Shown in pieces: positions 12,439-22,868 of a DNA stretch of 64,000 nt; position 1 is the first letter of the stretch; the number at the start of each line of letters is the position of its first letter. Both the position numbers and the translations under genes were made by a program. The notes beneath the pieces were generated by a model. That model was not told the origin of the DNA, ran no database searches, and was given only the letters and a program-made list of their open reading frames with translations. Source of the stretch: Calocera cornea HHB12733 (taxonomy: Eukaryota > Basidiomycota > Dacrymycetes > Dacrymycetales > Dacrymycetaceae); NCBI GenBank assembly GCA_001632435.1, contig KV424037.1, positions 1 to 64,000 of the forward strand, read 5' to 3'.

Positions 12439-13488
12439 ATGGCCTCTACTCCCAAGCGGGACATCAAGCCTTACACCAAATTCACTCCAACCCGCCGAGC
12501 TCGAGCAGTTGCATACTCAGATGCTGGCATGAATTCTGTCCAGATTGCAGAGAAGCTGGATTGCCATTCTTCCACTGTGCGTCGCAACATCAAAAAATAC
12601 AAAGATGCTGAATCATTCTATTGGAAGCCCCCACAGATGGGCTGCCCTAAAGCCATCCATGAGGATTGGTATCCAATCATGGAAGAGTACTTCGACCTTG
12701 GAAAGGCATGCGATGGCAAAGACCTTCGTCGCCAGCTGTTCCCTGACCTCTCACCCTTGACAATGCGGAAGATTCTGTGCAACATTGGACTCTACGGAAG
12801 AATCTGCCGAGTCAAGCCATGGCTTTCTGAGAAAGCTGTCGAGAAGCGACTCACCTGGGCGAAGGAGTTTGCTGGCTGGGGGATGGACGAATGGAGCACC
12901 GTGATCTTCTCGGACGAGTCAAAGTTCAACCTCTTCGGATCGGATGGGCGTCTGTACTGCCGGCGTCGCCCTGGAGAAGAGTTCCTACCCCACAATGTCA
13001 TCAAAGTTGTCAAGCACGGCGGGGGGTCAGTGATGGTGTGGGGTTGCATTACCCCCTGGGGGACTGGACGCCTTCGCAGGATCACCGGACGAGCAAACAC
13101 AGCCAACTACGTTGCAATTCTTGACGATGCCTTTTGAGGCACTCTGGTTGACCATGGCATGCAGAAACACCAGGTGTGGTTCCAGCAAGATAACGCCCCA
13201 ATCCACACGGCCAAGTTCACTTGCTGTTTCTTCAAGGATGAAGGCATCAATGTTCTTCCCTGGCCTGCATACTCGCCTGACATGAATGTCATAGAGAATG
13301 CATGGCACGAGTTGGACCGTCGAGTCCGGGCACGCAAACCTCTCCCAACTAACACAACTCAGTTATGGGAAGCGCTGCAAGAGGAATGGGATGGGCTTAG
13401 CTATAGTTATGTACAGAGCCTGTATGCATTGCTGCCTCACAGAGCTGCAGATCTTGTAGAGGCCAAGGGCTTGTACACCAAGTACTAA
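12439..13488 (+). pseudogene. Tc1 transposase with one in-frame TGA
   Basis: DDE transposase that would cut and rejoin the element ends. From ATG 12439 (MASTPKRDIKPY) to TAA 13486-13488 the frame is 350 codons including the stop, the usual length for Tc1. A helix-turn-helix is visible (SDAGMNSVQIAEKLDCHSST). The catalytic triad is complete: Asp in IFSDESKFN, Asp in FQQDNAPIHTAK and Glu in NVIENAWHEL, with 34 residues between the last two (DD34E). The only lesion is TGA at 13135-13137, between the first and second Asp; reading continues in the same frame with no indel. The element thus looks young or recently silenced, and as written makes a truncated protein lacking two catalytic residues. 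Confidence 0.92.
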
Positions 13489-13501
13489 TGTCATTTGCGT
13501 G

Positions 13502-13538
13502 TCAGGGTCGACGTGTGCAAAACTTTTTGGCGCCACTG
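13502..13538 (-). repeat. Right terminal inverted repeat of the Tc1 element
   Basis: 37 bp starting tcagggtcg and ending cgccactg, directly followed by the TA duplication. Confidence 0.95.
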
Positions 13539-15523
13539 TATATCGTTCTTGCGGAAACTGCCGAGGATGTCTCAAAAGCGGTATGCACGCGCTCTGTTCC
13601 TCCTGGATTGCGCTAGATGTTATCTATAGATTCGGTTTGCTGTTGATAACAAACTCGATCTTGCTATTAAAGGCAGCGGACACTCCTGCTCCGGTGCTTC
13701 TTCATCTGAGAGCGGTCTCCTCATTGACCACTCCCGGATGAACAAGTGCGTTGTTGATCTGGAAAGGAAGACAATCAAGGTCGGCGGTGGAGTGCTCTGG
13801 CTCGACGTGGACACATGAGGCTGCCAAGTACGGCATGGCAACTGTTGGTGGGACAGTCAACCATACAGGTATTTCACAGATTCAACAATGAGTCAACCTG
13901 ATCTGATTCTTGTTGCAGGTGTGGGAGGGCTGACAGTCGGTGGTGGCTACGGCTGGCTCACTCCTCAATATGGACTTGTCATTGATATCCTGGAGGAAGC
14001 CGAGCTTGTTACCGCCAGCGGCAACATTTTGACATGCAATGAAACCGAGAACACCAATCTCTTCTGGGGTATTGTATTCCTCTTCTCACACGTGAGATGA
14101 TAAGTCTCATTGAACGCCTAGGATAGGTGCTGGCCACAACTTTGGCCCTGTGACATCTTTTACCCTCAAGGTCTTCCCACGACCAAATCCTATCTGGTCT
14201 GGTTTGGTAGGCTCTTATCCTCCAACAACCGGGCTGCACTGACCGTGTTAAGCTGGTATATCCTCCACCGCTACTCACCCCGCTGTTCGATGCTGCAGCC
14301 AAGTGGGCCGAGACGGCTTCTGCGGATGAGAGCACCATAATATTCATGGCCTGTCCGCCACCAGCTTTCACGGTGAGCGTTGATTGCACCGACTGCACGC
14401 TGCATTTCCGAGCTGAGTCCTACGCAGCCAAGGCTTGTCATCATCCCCTTCTACAATGGGTCTGCTGAAGAGGCAAAGAAGTAGTTCGCTCTGTTCTTTG
14501 AGGTCGGCCCGGTCGCAGACATGACCCAAGAAATGCCATACTCGGAGGTCTATGGACTGCAGGTATGCATTGTTGTGTGGCGAGCCAAACAAGGTAACTG
14601 ATGTCCTGATAGAACCCCATGGCTACATATGGCGGCCGCAAGCTGTTCAAGTCAACCGCGTTCACTGCCGTCAATGCAGAGCACTTCCAGCACATATTTG
14701 AGAACTATGTCAAGCTCACTGACAAGCTGCCGGAAACAAAAGCGTACACTGCTTTGTTGGGCCTGCATGGATGGTGCTGATGATCAATCAAGCAGGGGCG
14801 CAATTATTGTCGAGCTACACCCATTCAACAAGGTTGCTGGTGTCCCCGAAAGCGCCACAGCCTTTGCAAACCAAGGAAAGTGGTACAACATCAGTTGTGC
14901 GTTGCAATGGTCCAACCCTGTGCTTGATAAGAGGGTACGTCCCGTAATTGATTTTTATAGTGTCAGATATTGAAGATTGCCAGCTCCGCGCGTGGACAAG
15001 CAAACAGGTCAAATATCTGAGAGACGAGGAAGTTACGGGGCAGGGCATGCAACTCTCTGGCAGGCGTGGTGTAAGTACCCTTACTTTGCCATTGAACTAT
15101 AGCTGATCTGCATAGTACGGCAACTATGGCGTAGGGGATGAGAAGATCCAAGAGGTCTTCGGAGGCAACTTTGACCATTTGACTCTGTTGAAGGGGAAGT
15201 ATGATCCCGACACCATCTTCCATAAGTGGTTTGCAATTCCACCCAAAGCATAAAATAGTTGTTCCCGATATGGAAAGCGTTGTGCAAATCAAGGGTGATG
15301 CGGGCGTCATGACGTGAGGGTCCAGATGATCACTGCATCCATCTTCTTCTCAAGTTTACCGTACCACCTCCAGTACTTGCGCGTGTCAGCGATCAACTCC
15401 TCCGAACAAGTGTAGCGAGTAATCTGCAGGGCGTCTGTCCGTCCCGTGGTACTTAAGCCGCGCCGATGGCAGGTTCTGCTGTCTACTACGGCACCTACTA
15501 CCTCAGGATACATTTGGTCAATG

Positions 15524-17373
15524 ATGTCTGACAACATCGCCTCGCTAGGCTTTGCTAAAGATCAGCTCGTAACGCCTGACAATGACGAGCTCAACAAAAA
15601 GGCAATTCAACGTTGGAGTGAGACTGCGGTCCGACGGGCGAAGTATATCGTTCTTGCAGAGACTGCGGAAGATGTTTCAAAAGTGGTGCGCACATACCCT
15701 GCAGGATTTGGATACTTTGGATGACATGGAATGTGTCTCTAAATTTGCTTTGCGGTGGAGAACAAGCTGGACCTGACAATAAAAGGAGGTGGGCACTCCT
15801 GCTCCGGCACGTCTTTGTCGGAAGGTGGTCTTGTTGTTGACCTCTCTCGAATGAACCAATGTGTCATTAATCTAGAACAAAGAATGATCAAGGTCGGCGG
15901 GGGCATGCTCTGGTCAGATGTGGACACCGAAACTGCCAAGTACGGCATGGCCACCGTTGGGGGCACAGTCAATCACACAGGTACTTTACAGCCCAATCTA
16001 TTTGACGACTTGAGCTGAGTCGGACGGCAGGCGTCGGAGGTTTTACAGTCGGTGGCGGGTATGGATGGCTCACTCCGTGCTATGGACTCATCATCAACAA
16101 CCTCGAGGAAGCTGAGGTGGTGACAGCTAATGGCAAGATTGTTACTTGTAACGAGACCAAGAACGGTGATCTGTCCTGGGGCATTCGAGGTGCATCTCTA
16201 ACTGTACATCTACTCGGGCTGCGTAACCCAACGCCGAAACACCAGGTGCCAGCTCTAATTTCGGTCCTGCGATGTCTTTTACCTTCAAGCTCTTCCTGCG
16301 GCCGAATCCGATCTGGGCAGGCTTGGCAAGCTTCAATATTGCTAAGACAGGCTTTGCTGGCTGAACCTGCCCAGCTAATGTACCCGCCATTGCTACTCAC
16401 CTCACTGTTTGATGCTGCGGCCAAGTGGGAGAAGATTGCATCTGTCGATGAAAGTGCTCTGATCTTCTTTGGATGCCCGGCACCGGCCTTCACAGTAAGC
16501 CACACATCACTATAACTGTGTGCGACAATGCTGAGTTTGAGCAAATTAAAGCCCATGCTGGTCGTCATCCTGTTCTACAACGGATCCGCCCAGGAAGGTA
16601 GGGAGAAATTTGCACCATTCTTCGCACTTGGGCCCATCTCGGATATGACTCGAGAAATGCCTTATCCGGAGGTGAATACCCTGCACATAAGTCTCCGATA
16701 TTGGTGAACTGAGTTGGGTAGTGACGGACCTCTGAATAAAACCCCATGGCTACATTTGGAGACTGCAAGGCTTTTAAATCAACCACCTTCACTACCATCA
16801 ACACCGAGCATTTTCAGAAGCTATTCGACAACTATGCAAAGCTCACTGGAGACCTGCCGGAAACGAAGGCGTATAGTAACTTACCTCGTCTGTGTAGCCG
16901 GTACTGAGAGTCGTCTAGGAGCACAATCATCTTTGAGTTGCACCCATTCAGCAAAATCACTGCCATTCCGGAAAGTGCTACCACCTTTTCAAACCAAGGA
17001 AACTGGTATAATCTCATATTTGTTATGAGATGGACGGATCCTGCCCAGGATAAACAAGTACGTTGACGCCTAACACAGTGTGTCTAATATTGATGTGTCT
17101 CAGGTGCGCACGTGGGCGAGCGAACAGGTCGATTTTCTAAGGGGCAAGGAGGAGCAGGGTGTTCAGCCCTCAGGAAGACGCCGTGTGAGCTCCCATCCTT
17201 CAAGTCACCCGTTCAATGGTCGCTAATCTCTACAGTATGGTAACTATGCCAAGGGGGATGAGAAGGCTCCAGAAGTCTATAGAGGAAACTTTGAATGCTT
17301 GGCTCAGTTGAAGGGGAAGTACAATCCTGATAATGTATTCCATAAGTGGTTTGCCATCCCTCCCAAGCCATAG
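15524..17373 (+). pseudogene. FAD-linked (berberine-bridge-type) oxidoreductase, copy 2, decaying
   Basis: Close tandem paralogue of copy 1, without the transposon. Begins at ATG 15524 (MSDNIASLGFAKDQLVTPD) and ends at TAG 17371-17373 (NPDNVFHKWFAIPPKP). Conserved blocks: IKGGGHSCSGTSL with the His expected to carry [43 protein letters not shown] and the C-terminal GNYAKGDEKAPEVYRGNFEC segment. Introns match copy 1. One starts with GC (ttggcaagc near 16328) where copy 1 has GT. The intron near 16690-16741 has lost both normal borders: copy 1 reads ctgcag then gtatgc, with acceptor gatag, while this copy reads ctgcac then ataagt, with aataaa in place of the acceptor. It is therefore probably non-functional or mis-spliced. 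Confidence 0.72.
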
Positions 17374-17525
17374 TTATTGTAGTTCAATTTTCAATGCAGC
17401 TCGTTGTGTGCTGGAATGTGATAACGACGTAAGGACGCGAGGGCCCGGCTGCTTTGTTGTGTCACGTCCTCTTTGTCCTTCCTGTTTGCGAAGATACCAA
17501 ACAACTGTGTATGCTGCTTCTTTCT

Positions 17526-18667
17526 AGACGGGCACGGGTGGTGCTTCAACACAAGACAGCACGTACTTCGATCCAAGCTATGTTGTCCTCGGAGATCATG
17601 TCCAATATGCAGCAAGCGATGCAGACAGTCTACGGCAACTTTGGGAGCTAGCATCAGTCCAAGCCAGCTCATGGTCTCCGCCGCCCGCCGCAGAGGGCCA
17701 TCGTGGACCGTATCTCTGGACGGACGCGTTTGGTGTGCTCAACTTCATCACCTTCTACAAGGAGACGCAAGAGCAATGTTATCTATTTCTTGCGGCACAC
17801 CTTATCTTGACTGTCCATGATATCCTGGGTTGTACTCGGGATGGACGGTCTCGTCTCCCTGGAGCAACCGAGGCGAATTCGGTTGCCAGTGGGCTACGCA
17901 TCGGAAAACAGGAAGAAACTGGGGAGGATGGTGATGGTCAATATCATCACTATCTAACGCTCTGGATGTTTGCTCTGAATCGAATGGCCTTGGCATCTTA
18001 GGATCAAATCTATAACGACCTCGCTACGCCCTGGCAGAGTCCATTCATCCAGCGTTTGTGTATGACCAAGATTCAGCACAACCACAGATGTACTGGAAGG
18101 TGGCAATGGACCTGTCGAAGCCTTTGGTGTCGAGTGAGGGGAATCTTGACCCTATCAATGGCTACATTGTATATACGCTGTTGCAGCGCACCGCCGGGAC
18201 CAACGTGCTCCAATCTGAACTTGAGGACTACAGAAAGATACTGGAATCAAAATGGAGCCAGTATACATCTGACGATCCTCTTGACCTGGGGATGACTTTA
18301 TGGACCGCGCATTGGTTGCGAGACGAAGAAGAATGGCCTAACGCCTTGACGAAGAAAGTGTTGGCGTGCTTGTGTAAGCTTGGTTCTATGCAAAGCAAAC
18401 GCCTCCTAACACCCTTCAGTCAACATATGGGATGACGGCTACTTTAACATGCCAAGCCAGTTTCGATTGCCTTTCCGCAAATTCGGGACATGTCTCGGCA
18501 TCCAATGCAATGACGACGCGAAGTGGAAGGAGAGAGTACAGAGTGTGATTGGCTTCTGGGAAGAGCAGGGCATAGTCCCTGAGCCGCCTCAAGAGCAGGC
18601 GAGCGAGAAGCTGACACCAATCAACTGTGTCATGTATGCCGCAGCATTGAACCCGGGAGGTGAGTGA
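17526..18667 (+). pseudogene. Broken six-hairpin-glycosidase-like conserved protein
   Basis: The reading frame GGASTQDSTYFDPSYVVLGD, then GPYLWTDAFGVLNFITFYKE, EDGDGQYHHYLTLWMFALNR, DLSKPLVSSEGNLDPINGYI and DPLDLGMTLWTAHWLRDEEE resembles uncharacterised proteins of the six-hairpin-glycosidase type found in fungi and bacteria. Lesions: TAG at 17999-18001 after NRMALAS, and a one-base shift near 18028 after IYNDLA. After that the frame is clean to TGA 18665-18667, with one ordinary intron near 18373-18419 (gtaagc..ttcag). No good start is present; the readable part starts right after a ttctag that looks like a splice acceptor. It lies about 150 bp after oxidoreductase copy 2. Confidence 0.6.
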
Positions 18668-18818
18668 TTGCAAAACAGAGCCATGATTCTGGGATTGTTG
18701 ACAAGACCTAGCCTTTCAAAAGGGGTATTTGTAGATTTGGTTTCACTGTCCAGTTCCTTCTTAGTTTTGCTCATCTTAATCGGGTTTTGTTGTGTATAGT
18801 TGAGGTCATGAAATGTAT

Positions 18819-20578
18819 TCATACATGCGTACAATTGTCATAGCGAGTGAAAAAGATCAACTGGCAGCTGCCGTCAACACTACCAGCCATCGAGTCCCTC
18901 CTTGAACTTTCCTGTGCAGCGCATGAGTATACCTGCAGAGCATCTATATCCAGAGCAAACTCACTCTGCCTCTCCTCGCGAGTCTCACAAATCAGCTCCT
19001 GAGCGTGCTTTTGAAGCATCTCAACATACGGTTTGAGGCTTGTACACTCCCAATCTAGAGAACAATCAACATCCTTTTTCACGGTCAAAGCATGGATCAA
19101 CGCACCTCCACAAAGTGGGTCTGCACCCTCCTCTGCCTTCGGCTGCTTTGACAGATTTAGCTCGTTCAGCAACCCTCCAACCATGGGGACCATTTCCGGA
19201 TCAAATTTGTCCACCTTCTCTGGGTCAACAGGTACGCATATGCGTCCAGTCACCGGGTGAACACAGAAAGGCACTTCAACAGATGGTTGCGGTGCTTTGA
19301 GACCTTGGCATCAATGTGTGGGTAGAGGTACTGGAGGATGATGTCTTCTTGTGCTGCTCGCACGAGTTTGGCTCCTTGGCTGTTGCCTAGCGCGGCAACC
19401 TCCAAATTGAGGTCGCCGAACTTCTTGGTTGAGGGTCTTCTAGGATTCGCTGCCCATAGCTTGCAGAGTTTTCCAGCGATGGCTGCATGCAGAGTCAATA
19501 TCAATGTAGACACAACATGTGCAACATGCGTACCCTTGTCAGGAATGAGAGAGAGCAGCACCTCAGTACCTTCTTCGGAGTTGAAGCACTTCTGGTCTTC
19601 CAGGATGGTTTCCATAAAGTACCCGCCCAGCCCTTGCCTCTGCATGAGCGGCCTGCGATAGCGTCAGCTTTCCGAAGGAGAAGAAAGAGATGATTTTGAT
19701 GCACTTCAGACTAGGTGGCAGCGGGCCCGCACCAAAGCCTGTACCAATCCGCACATTCACCTTCTTCACCATCTCCGCCCCACCCTTGATGACCTCTAGA
19801 TATCCCACCACGGCCTTCCTCTGCTTGTCCGTCAATGCGAGTGCCGCCTTATCGCTGACCCAGCAATGGATCCCTTGGCGACCTGAGTACACCCATAACA
19901 GATGTCGATAGCTGAACTGTGTGCAAAGGGCCGAGTCGAGTACAGCGGGGGGGGGGGGTGGCGATGAAGGACCAGCACCGTTTGCAGATGCCCTTGCCAC
20001 TGCAACACATTTGGATAGAGTCGTAGTCGGTCATATCAATATTGAAAACGAGCTCGCGCATTAGCAGCTGGAGAGCGCCGGTGCGGAGCATTCGTTTGTC
20101 TCTTGGCTGGCCAATAGTCAGTGGCAACACATGAAGAGGAGGTGAAGAACGGGGCACCCTAGCATTGTAGATTGCTCCAACCTCAAAACGGCTTGGGTTC
20201 AACCTCTTAATCTCCCTCGCAAAGTCCTCCACAGTCGCGAACGAGTTGTACCGCAAGTAGATGTTGCCAGAAAGAGTTAAGGCAAACTCCTGGTGAATGA
20301 AGAGCTTGGATGGGGCTGATAGATGAGGTGAGCAGGAACCCTGCAGATAGCAGTATTCACTCACTGTGATCGTGATTGAGCCAATGGAAGAATGGCCAAT
20401 ACGGGAAGAGACGCTAATAGAACTGCATCATGACCTCCGGCAACGAGGGGTCCTACTCAAACTTGGGCATATCCATACTGTGAGCAGGTCAGCCCAGAAC
20501 AACTCCAGAAAGCAGTTGACGTACTTGTAATCCACATCATCTCCTGGTATATCCTTGATGTCTGGTACTGGCACCATT
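18819..20578 (-). pseudogene. DNA primase small (catalytic) subunit, decayed copy
   Basis: The normal protein makes the RNA primer in the DNA polymerase alpha-primase complex. From ATG 20578 the exons read MVPVPDIKDIPGDDVDYK, then PSLPEVMMQFY and RLFPYWPFFHWLNHDHS, HQEFALTLSGNIYLRYNSF, ELVFNIDMTDYDS, the zinc-ligand segment CCSGKGICKRCW, HLLWVYSGRQGIHCWVSDKA, and C-terminal helices to SVDGSCQLIFFTRY. Damage: TAG at 20453-20455 and at 20414-20416, and a 12-C tract (19947-19958 on the plus strand as G) that puts ATPPP and AVLDSALC in different frames (11 would keep frame). The catalytic motif normally DIDMTDYD has Asn for the first Asp (20041-20043), and SGRRG reads SGRQG. I infer a second, dead copy, with the working gene elsewhere. 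Confidence 0.85.
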
Positions 20579-21070
20579 TTGTGAGATCACTAAGGAGTGG
20601 GAAGGTCAACGTGAGCAATGCGGAGGGTGAGTCGACTTGTGCAATGAAGGAGACGCGTTGACGCATTGCACTTGTGCCCTGGTGCAGGGGCACACATGGG
20701 CGCGTCTTTCTGCTGATGTACAGCGGGTGACTAAGCATTCTCTGCACCATGAAAGCACTCTGCCAGCGATCCCCTAGGGTTCGCTCCACCTCCTTGGCTT
20801 GGTCCAGTCATAAGCTATTGTATAATGCGCATTCGTCCGGATGGGACTGTCTACCTCTTCATCAGCTGGCAATTGGATGCTCTCTTGGTGAGACTTTTGT
20901 GGCTGGATATACGTTCCACGCTCAAGCTTGCTCATCATCTAGCCCGAGCTCATGGTCTGTTTACGGCTATAAAGACTCCGGATTGGTCAAGCACTGGACG
21001 CTCCTCACGCAAATCTCCTCTCACATCTGGCAAACACCATCTAGGACGACTCTCACAACCTTATTTCTCC
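20579..21070. other. Spacer between primase and SDR pseudogenes
   Basis: Probably ancestral promoter sequence of the two divergent pseudogenes. No repeat or conserved coding segment was recognised. Confidence 0.4.
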
Positions 21071-22009
21071 ATGCATGTTCTTGTCATAGGTGCTTCCGGT
21101 CAGACTGGATCCCTTGTTGTCTCCAAAGCTTTGTGACGAAAGGATTGCGTTACAGCCCTTGTCCACATCCCCAACAAGCTCCACCCAGCCGGCATCAATC
21201 TGGGCAATCCTCTCCTTAGCATGGTGAAAGGGACTCCTGTCGACAAGGTCGATCTGAGGAACTGTCAGGGGACACCAAGTTTGGCCAACTCGGGCACGAT
21301 CTCGCAACACTCGGACACCTTCGACCACCTTCAACAGTTCCCCAGAACTTGGCTCCGCATTCAGGTCTTCGGTTACAAAGTCATACCTTCGGCATAAACC
21401 TTCGGATACTTGGTACAGGCTTAGGTAAGGCAGTGCCCACTCGGCTATGCTTCGGCTGTGCGGGCTATGCCTCGGCTGTGTCCTGGGCAGTGTCGGGTCT
21501 CACCTCGGCGTTTCGGGAGAAGCTGAGGCTGTGATCATATACTAGTATATAAACTTCGGTAGCTTCGGTAGCTTCTCCTTAGATCTGATCTCTGAGGAAT
21601 CTCCATAGTCTTGTGAGAAAGCCTGGTCATCACATCCGTCCTCCCACTCCGAACATCCGAACTCTCTCCAAACTCTGCTTGCTTCACCCGAACTACCTTT
21701 GACATCCCACGTATCTCCTAGTTGGACTTACGAAGGGTACGATTGGTTGGTTCTTGGATACTGTCAGCCACGACCTCCCCCAAATCCCTCGTCTTCGGTC
21801 TCTTCGACTCAGTCGGGTTTAGTCGGCAGCCTTGCTAGACTGTGTGCCCTCACAGGAACACCTTTTCGGGTGAGAAGGTTGATGGCGTTGTCGTCAGGCT
21901 CAACAGCACATGGGCAAATGATATGCCTTGGACCAAACCAACAAGCCCGACTGACATGATCGAGACGGGAGTCAACAACGCCGTTGCAGAGATGACAGCC
22001 AACGGGTAG
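21071..22009 (+). pseudogene. NAD(P)-binding (NmrA-like / SDR-type) gene split by a solo LTR
   Basis: Begins at ATG 21071 with MHVLVIGASGQTGSLVVSKA, a Rossmann-fold nucleotide-binding start (GxxGxxG) typical of NmrA-like and atypical SDR proteins. TGA at 21134-21136 follows directly where a Glu codon would be expected, then VTALVHIPNKLHPAG and KGTPVDKVDLRN. A 592-bp LTR is inserted after codon Asn (ggaac). Past it, the same frame resumes as TFSGEKVDGVVVRLNST and ends at a gtaggt donor after AEMTANG near 22009. Downstream exons were not found. Two lesions, the stop and the insertion, make it inactive. Confidence 0.75.
21263..21854 (+). mobile_element. Solo LTR (592 bp) with GGAAC target-site duplication
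   Basis: Starts TGTCAGGGGACACC and ends GTGTGCCCTCACA, i.e. the TG..CA ends of retrotransposon LTRs. The 5-bp sequence ggaac occurs on both sides (21258-21262 and 21855-21859). A promoter-like tatataaac lies near 21546. No internal retroelement genes adjoin it, so it is a solo LTR left by recombination between two LTRs. A second copy lies at 35824-36420 on the other strand. Confidence 0.92.
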
Positions 22010-22350
22010 GTAACCACAGCAAGTGTCAGACTGAGATACTGATGCACACACAGGGGAAGGTCACGCTATCTAACTTGCAGTGCACCATCCACTGTGAAAC
22101 ACAATCGAAGCTAGGTTTATTTGAATCCCACGGATATCCTCTCGATACAACTGCACACAGCACATGGTATGATGATCATGGTATAAGGTGAAGCTCTTCA
22201 TTGTCGTACTGCCCCTCGTGCCCCCTGTACCCCTTGTGAATTCAAGACGGCCTCCCAATGATGGATCTGAATCACCCTCTTGAACTTTTCTTCCATGCGA
22301 TGTTTCGCCCACCAGTCAACGATCAGCTCCAGCATGCCGCTTGCAGTCAG

Positions 22351-22755
22351 TCATAAGCCTTCGAACAATGATACACCACAGTGATCTATACACTCAGCAT
22401 CCTTTTGCTTAATCCACCATAATCCTCCATTGTCTTCCTCCCGGTAACCTTTGAACAGGACTTTATACTCTATCTCCGGCTTATGAAATAAGACGGTCAG
22501 ATCCATCCATTGTGCGTTTTGTATGGGGCTCACCGGATCTCCTTCTATGTATCTGACCTCCATTATGCGGTCCACCTCATACTGCATATTGTTGTGTATA
22601 CTCAGAGTAGATATTGTCGAGTTCACCATTGTCACTGGCTGCAATCTATGGCACGGTGCTGGAGAGATGATGCCAATGATGCAGTGCAGTGTGACTTGCT
22701 CAATTGGTGCGCGTGAAGCACATTCTGCTTCCGGTACTGTATCGGTGGAACGCAT
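22351..22755 (-). CDS. Hypothetical protein with a chromodomain-like segment
   Basis: Open frame from ATG 22755 (MRSTDTVPEAECASRAPIEQ) to a stop at 22351. The segment YEVDRIMEVRYIEGD .. EYKVLFKGYREEDNGGLWWI has the order of a chromodomain: a Y-x-V-x-x-I strand, then a Y-x-V-x-F/W-K-G-Y strand and an aromatic-rich end. The spacing between the two halves is longer than usual. A conserved-looking continuation (WWAKHRMEEKFKRVIQIHHW) is readable near 22240-22330 and may be a further exon. It points away from the HP1-like gene that begins 114 bp further on. The family call is an inference; the ORF could also be a remnant. Confidence 0.35.
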   Translation of the reverse strand: MRSTDTVPEAECASRAPIEQVTLHCIIGIISPAPCHRLQPVTMVNSTISTLSIHNNMQYEVDRIMEVRYIEGDPVSPIQNAQWMDLTVLFHKPEIEYKVLFKGYREEDNGGLWWIKQKDAECIDHCGVSLFEGL

Positions 22756-22868
22756 GAGACAACACCATCATGACCGCCTTCTGCTTCCAAGCGCGCATCT
22801 TCATGGCCAAAATGGAGTCCCTTGTCTCCGCCATTGCATTCCTCTTCTCCGCCACCATCATCCTTGCC

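Larger units (their letters stand above)
12134..13538 (+). mobile_element. Tc1/mariner (DD34E) transposon, 1405 bp, TA target-site duplication
   Basis: Bounded by 37-bp inverted repeats (12134-12170 and 13502-13538) that match at 34 of 37 positions and begin CAGTGGCGCCAAAAAGTTT. TA dinucleotides flank both ends (12132-12133 and 13539-13540). One transposase frame fills most of the element. The paralogous gene at 15638-15660 shows the uninterrupted site, which confirms both boundaries. Cut-and-paste movement into TA is the known behaviour of this family. Confidence 0.96.
12015..15253 (+). pseudogene. FAD-linked (berberine-bridge-type) oxidoreductase, copy 1, split by a Tc1 element
   Basis: Family members use covalently bound FAD to oxidise alcohols, sugars or alkaloid-like substrates and are often secreted. 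The copy begins at ATG 12015 (MSANIASLFRKDQLL) and runs to TAA 15251-15253 (YDPDTIFHKWFAIPPKA). After about 39 codons a 1405-bp Tc1 element interrupts the first exon. Beyond it one reads the flavin-attachment region IKGSGHSCSG, the [20 protein letters not shown] block, a GHNFGPVTSFTLKVFPR block and the C-terminal berberine-bridge segment GNYGVGDEKIQEVFGGNFDH. A TGA falls in frame near 13816 (ACA TGA GGC) where copy 2 reads ACC GAA ACT. The copy is therefore doubly broken. Copy 2 follows about 270 bp downstream. Confidence 0.85.

Noticed and set aside
18819..20578. Intact primase gene with unusual introns
   Set aside because: Two in-frame TAG codons in a conserved N-terminal stretch, a frame shift and the catalytic Asp to Asn change cannot all be removed by introns.
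21263..21854. 186-bp frame inside the LTR (21349-21534) as a small gene
   Set aside because: The same frame occurs in the inverted copy at 36148-36351 only because both are LTRs; it has no domain.
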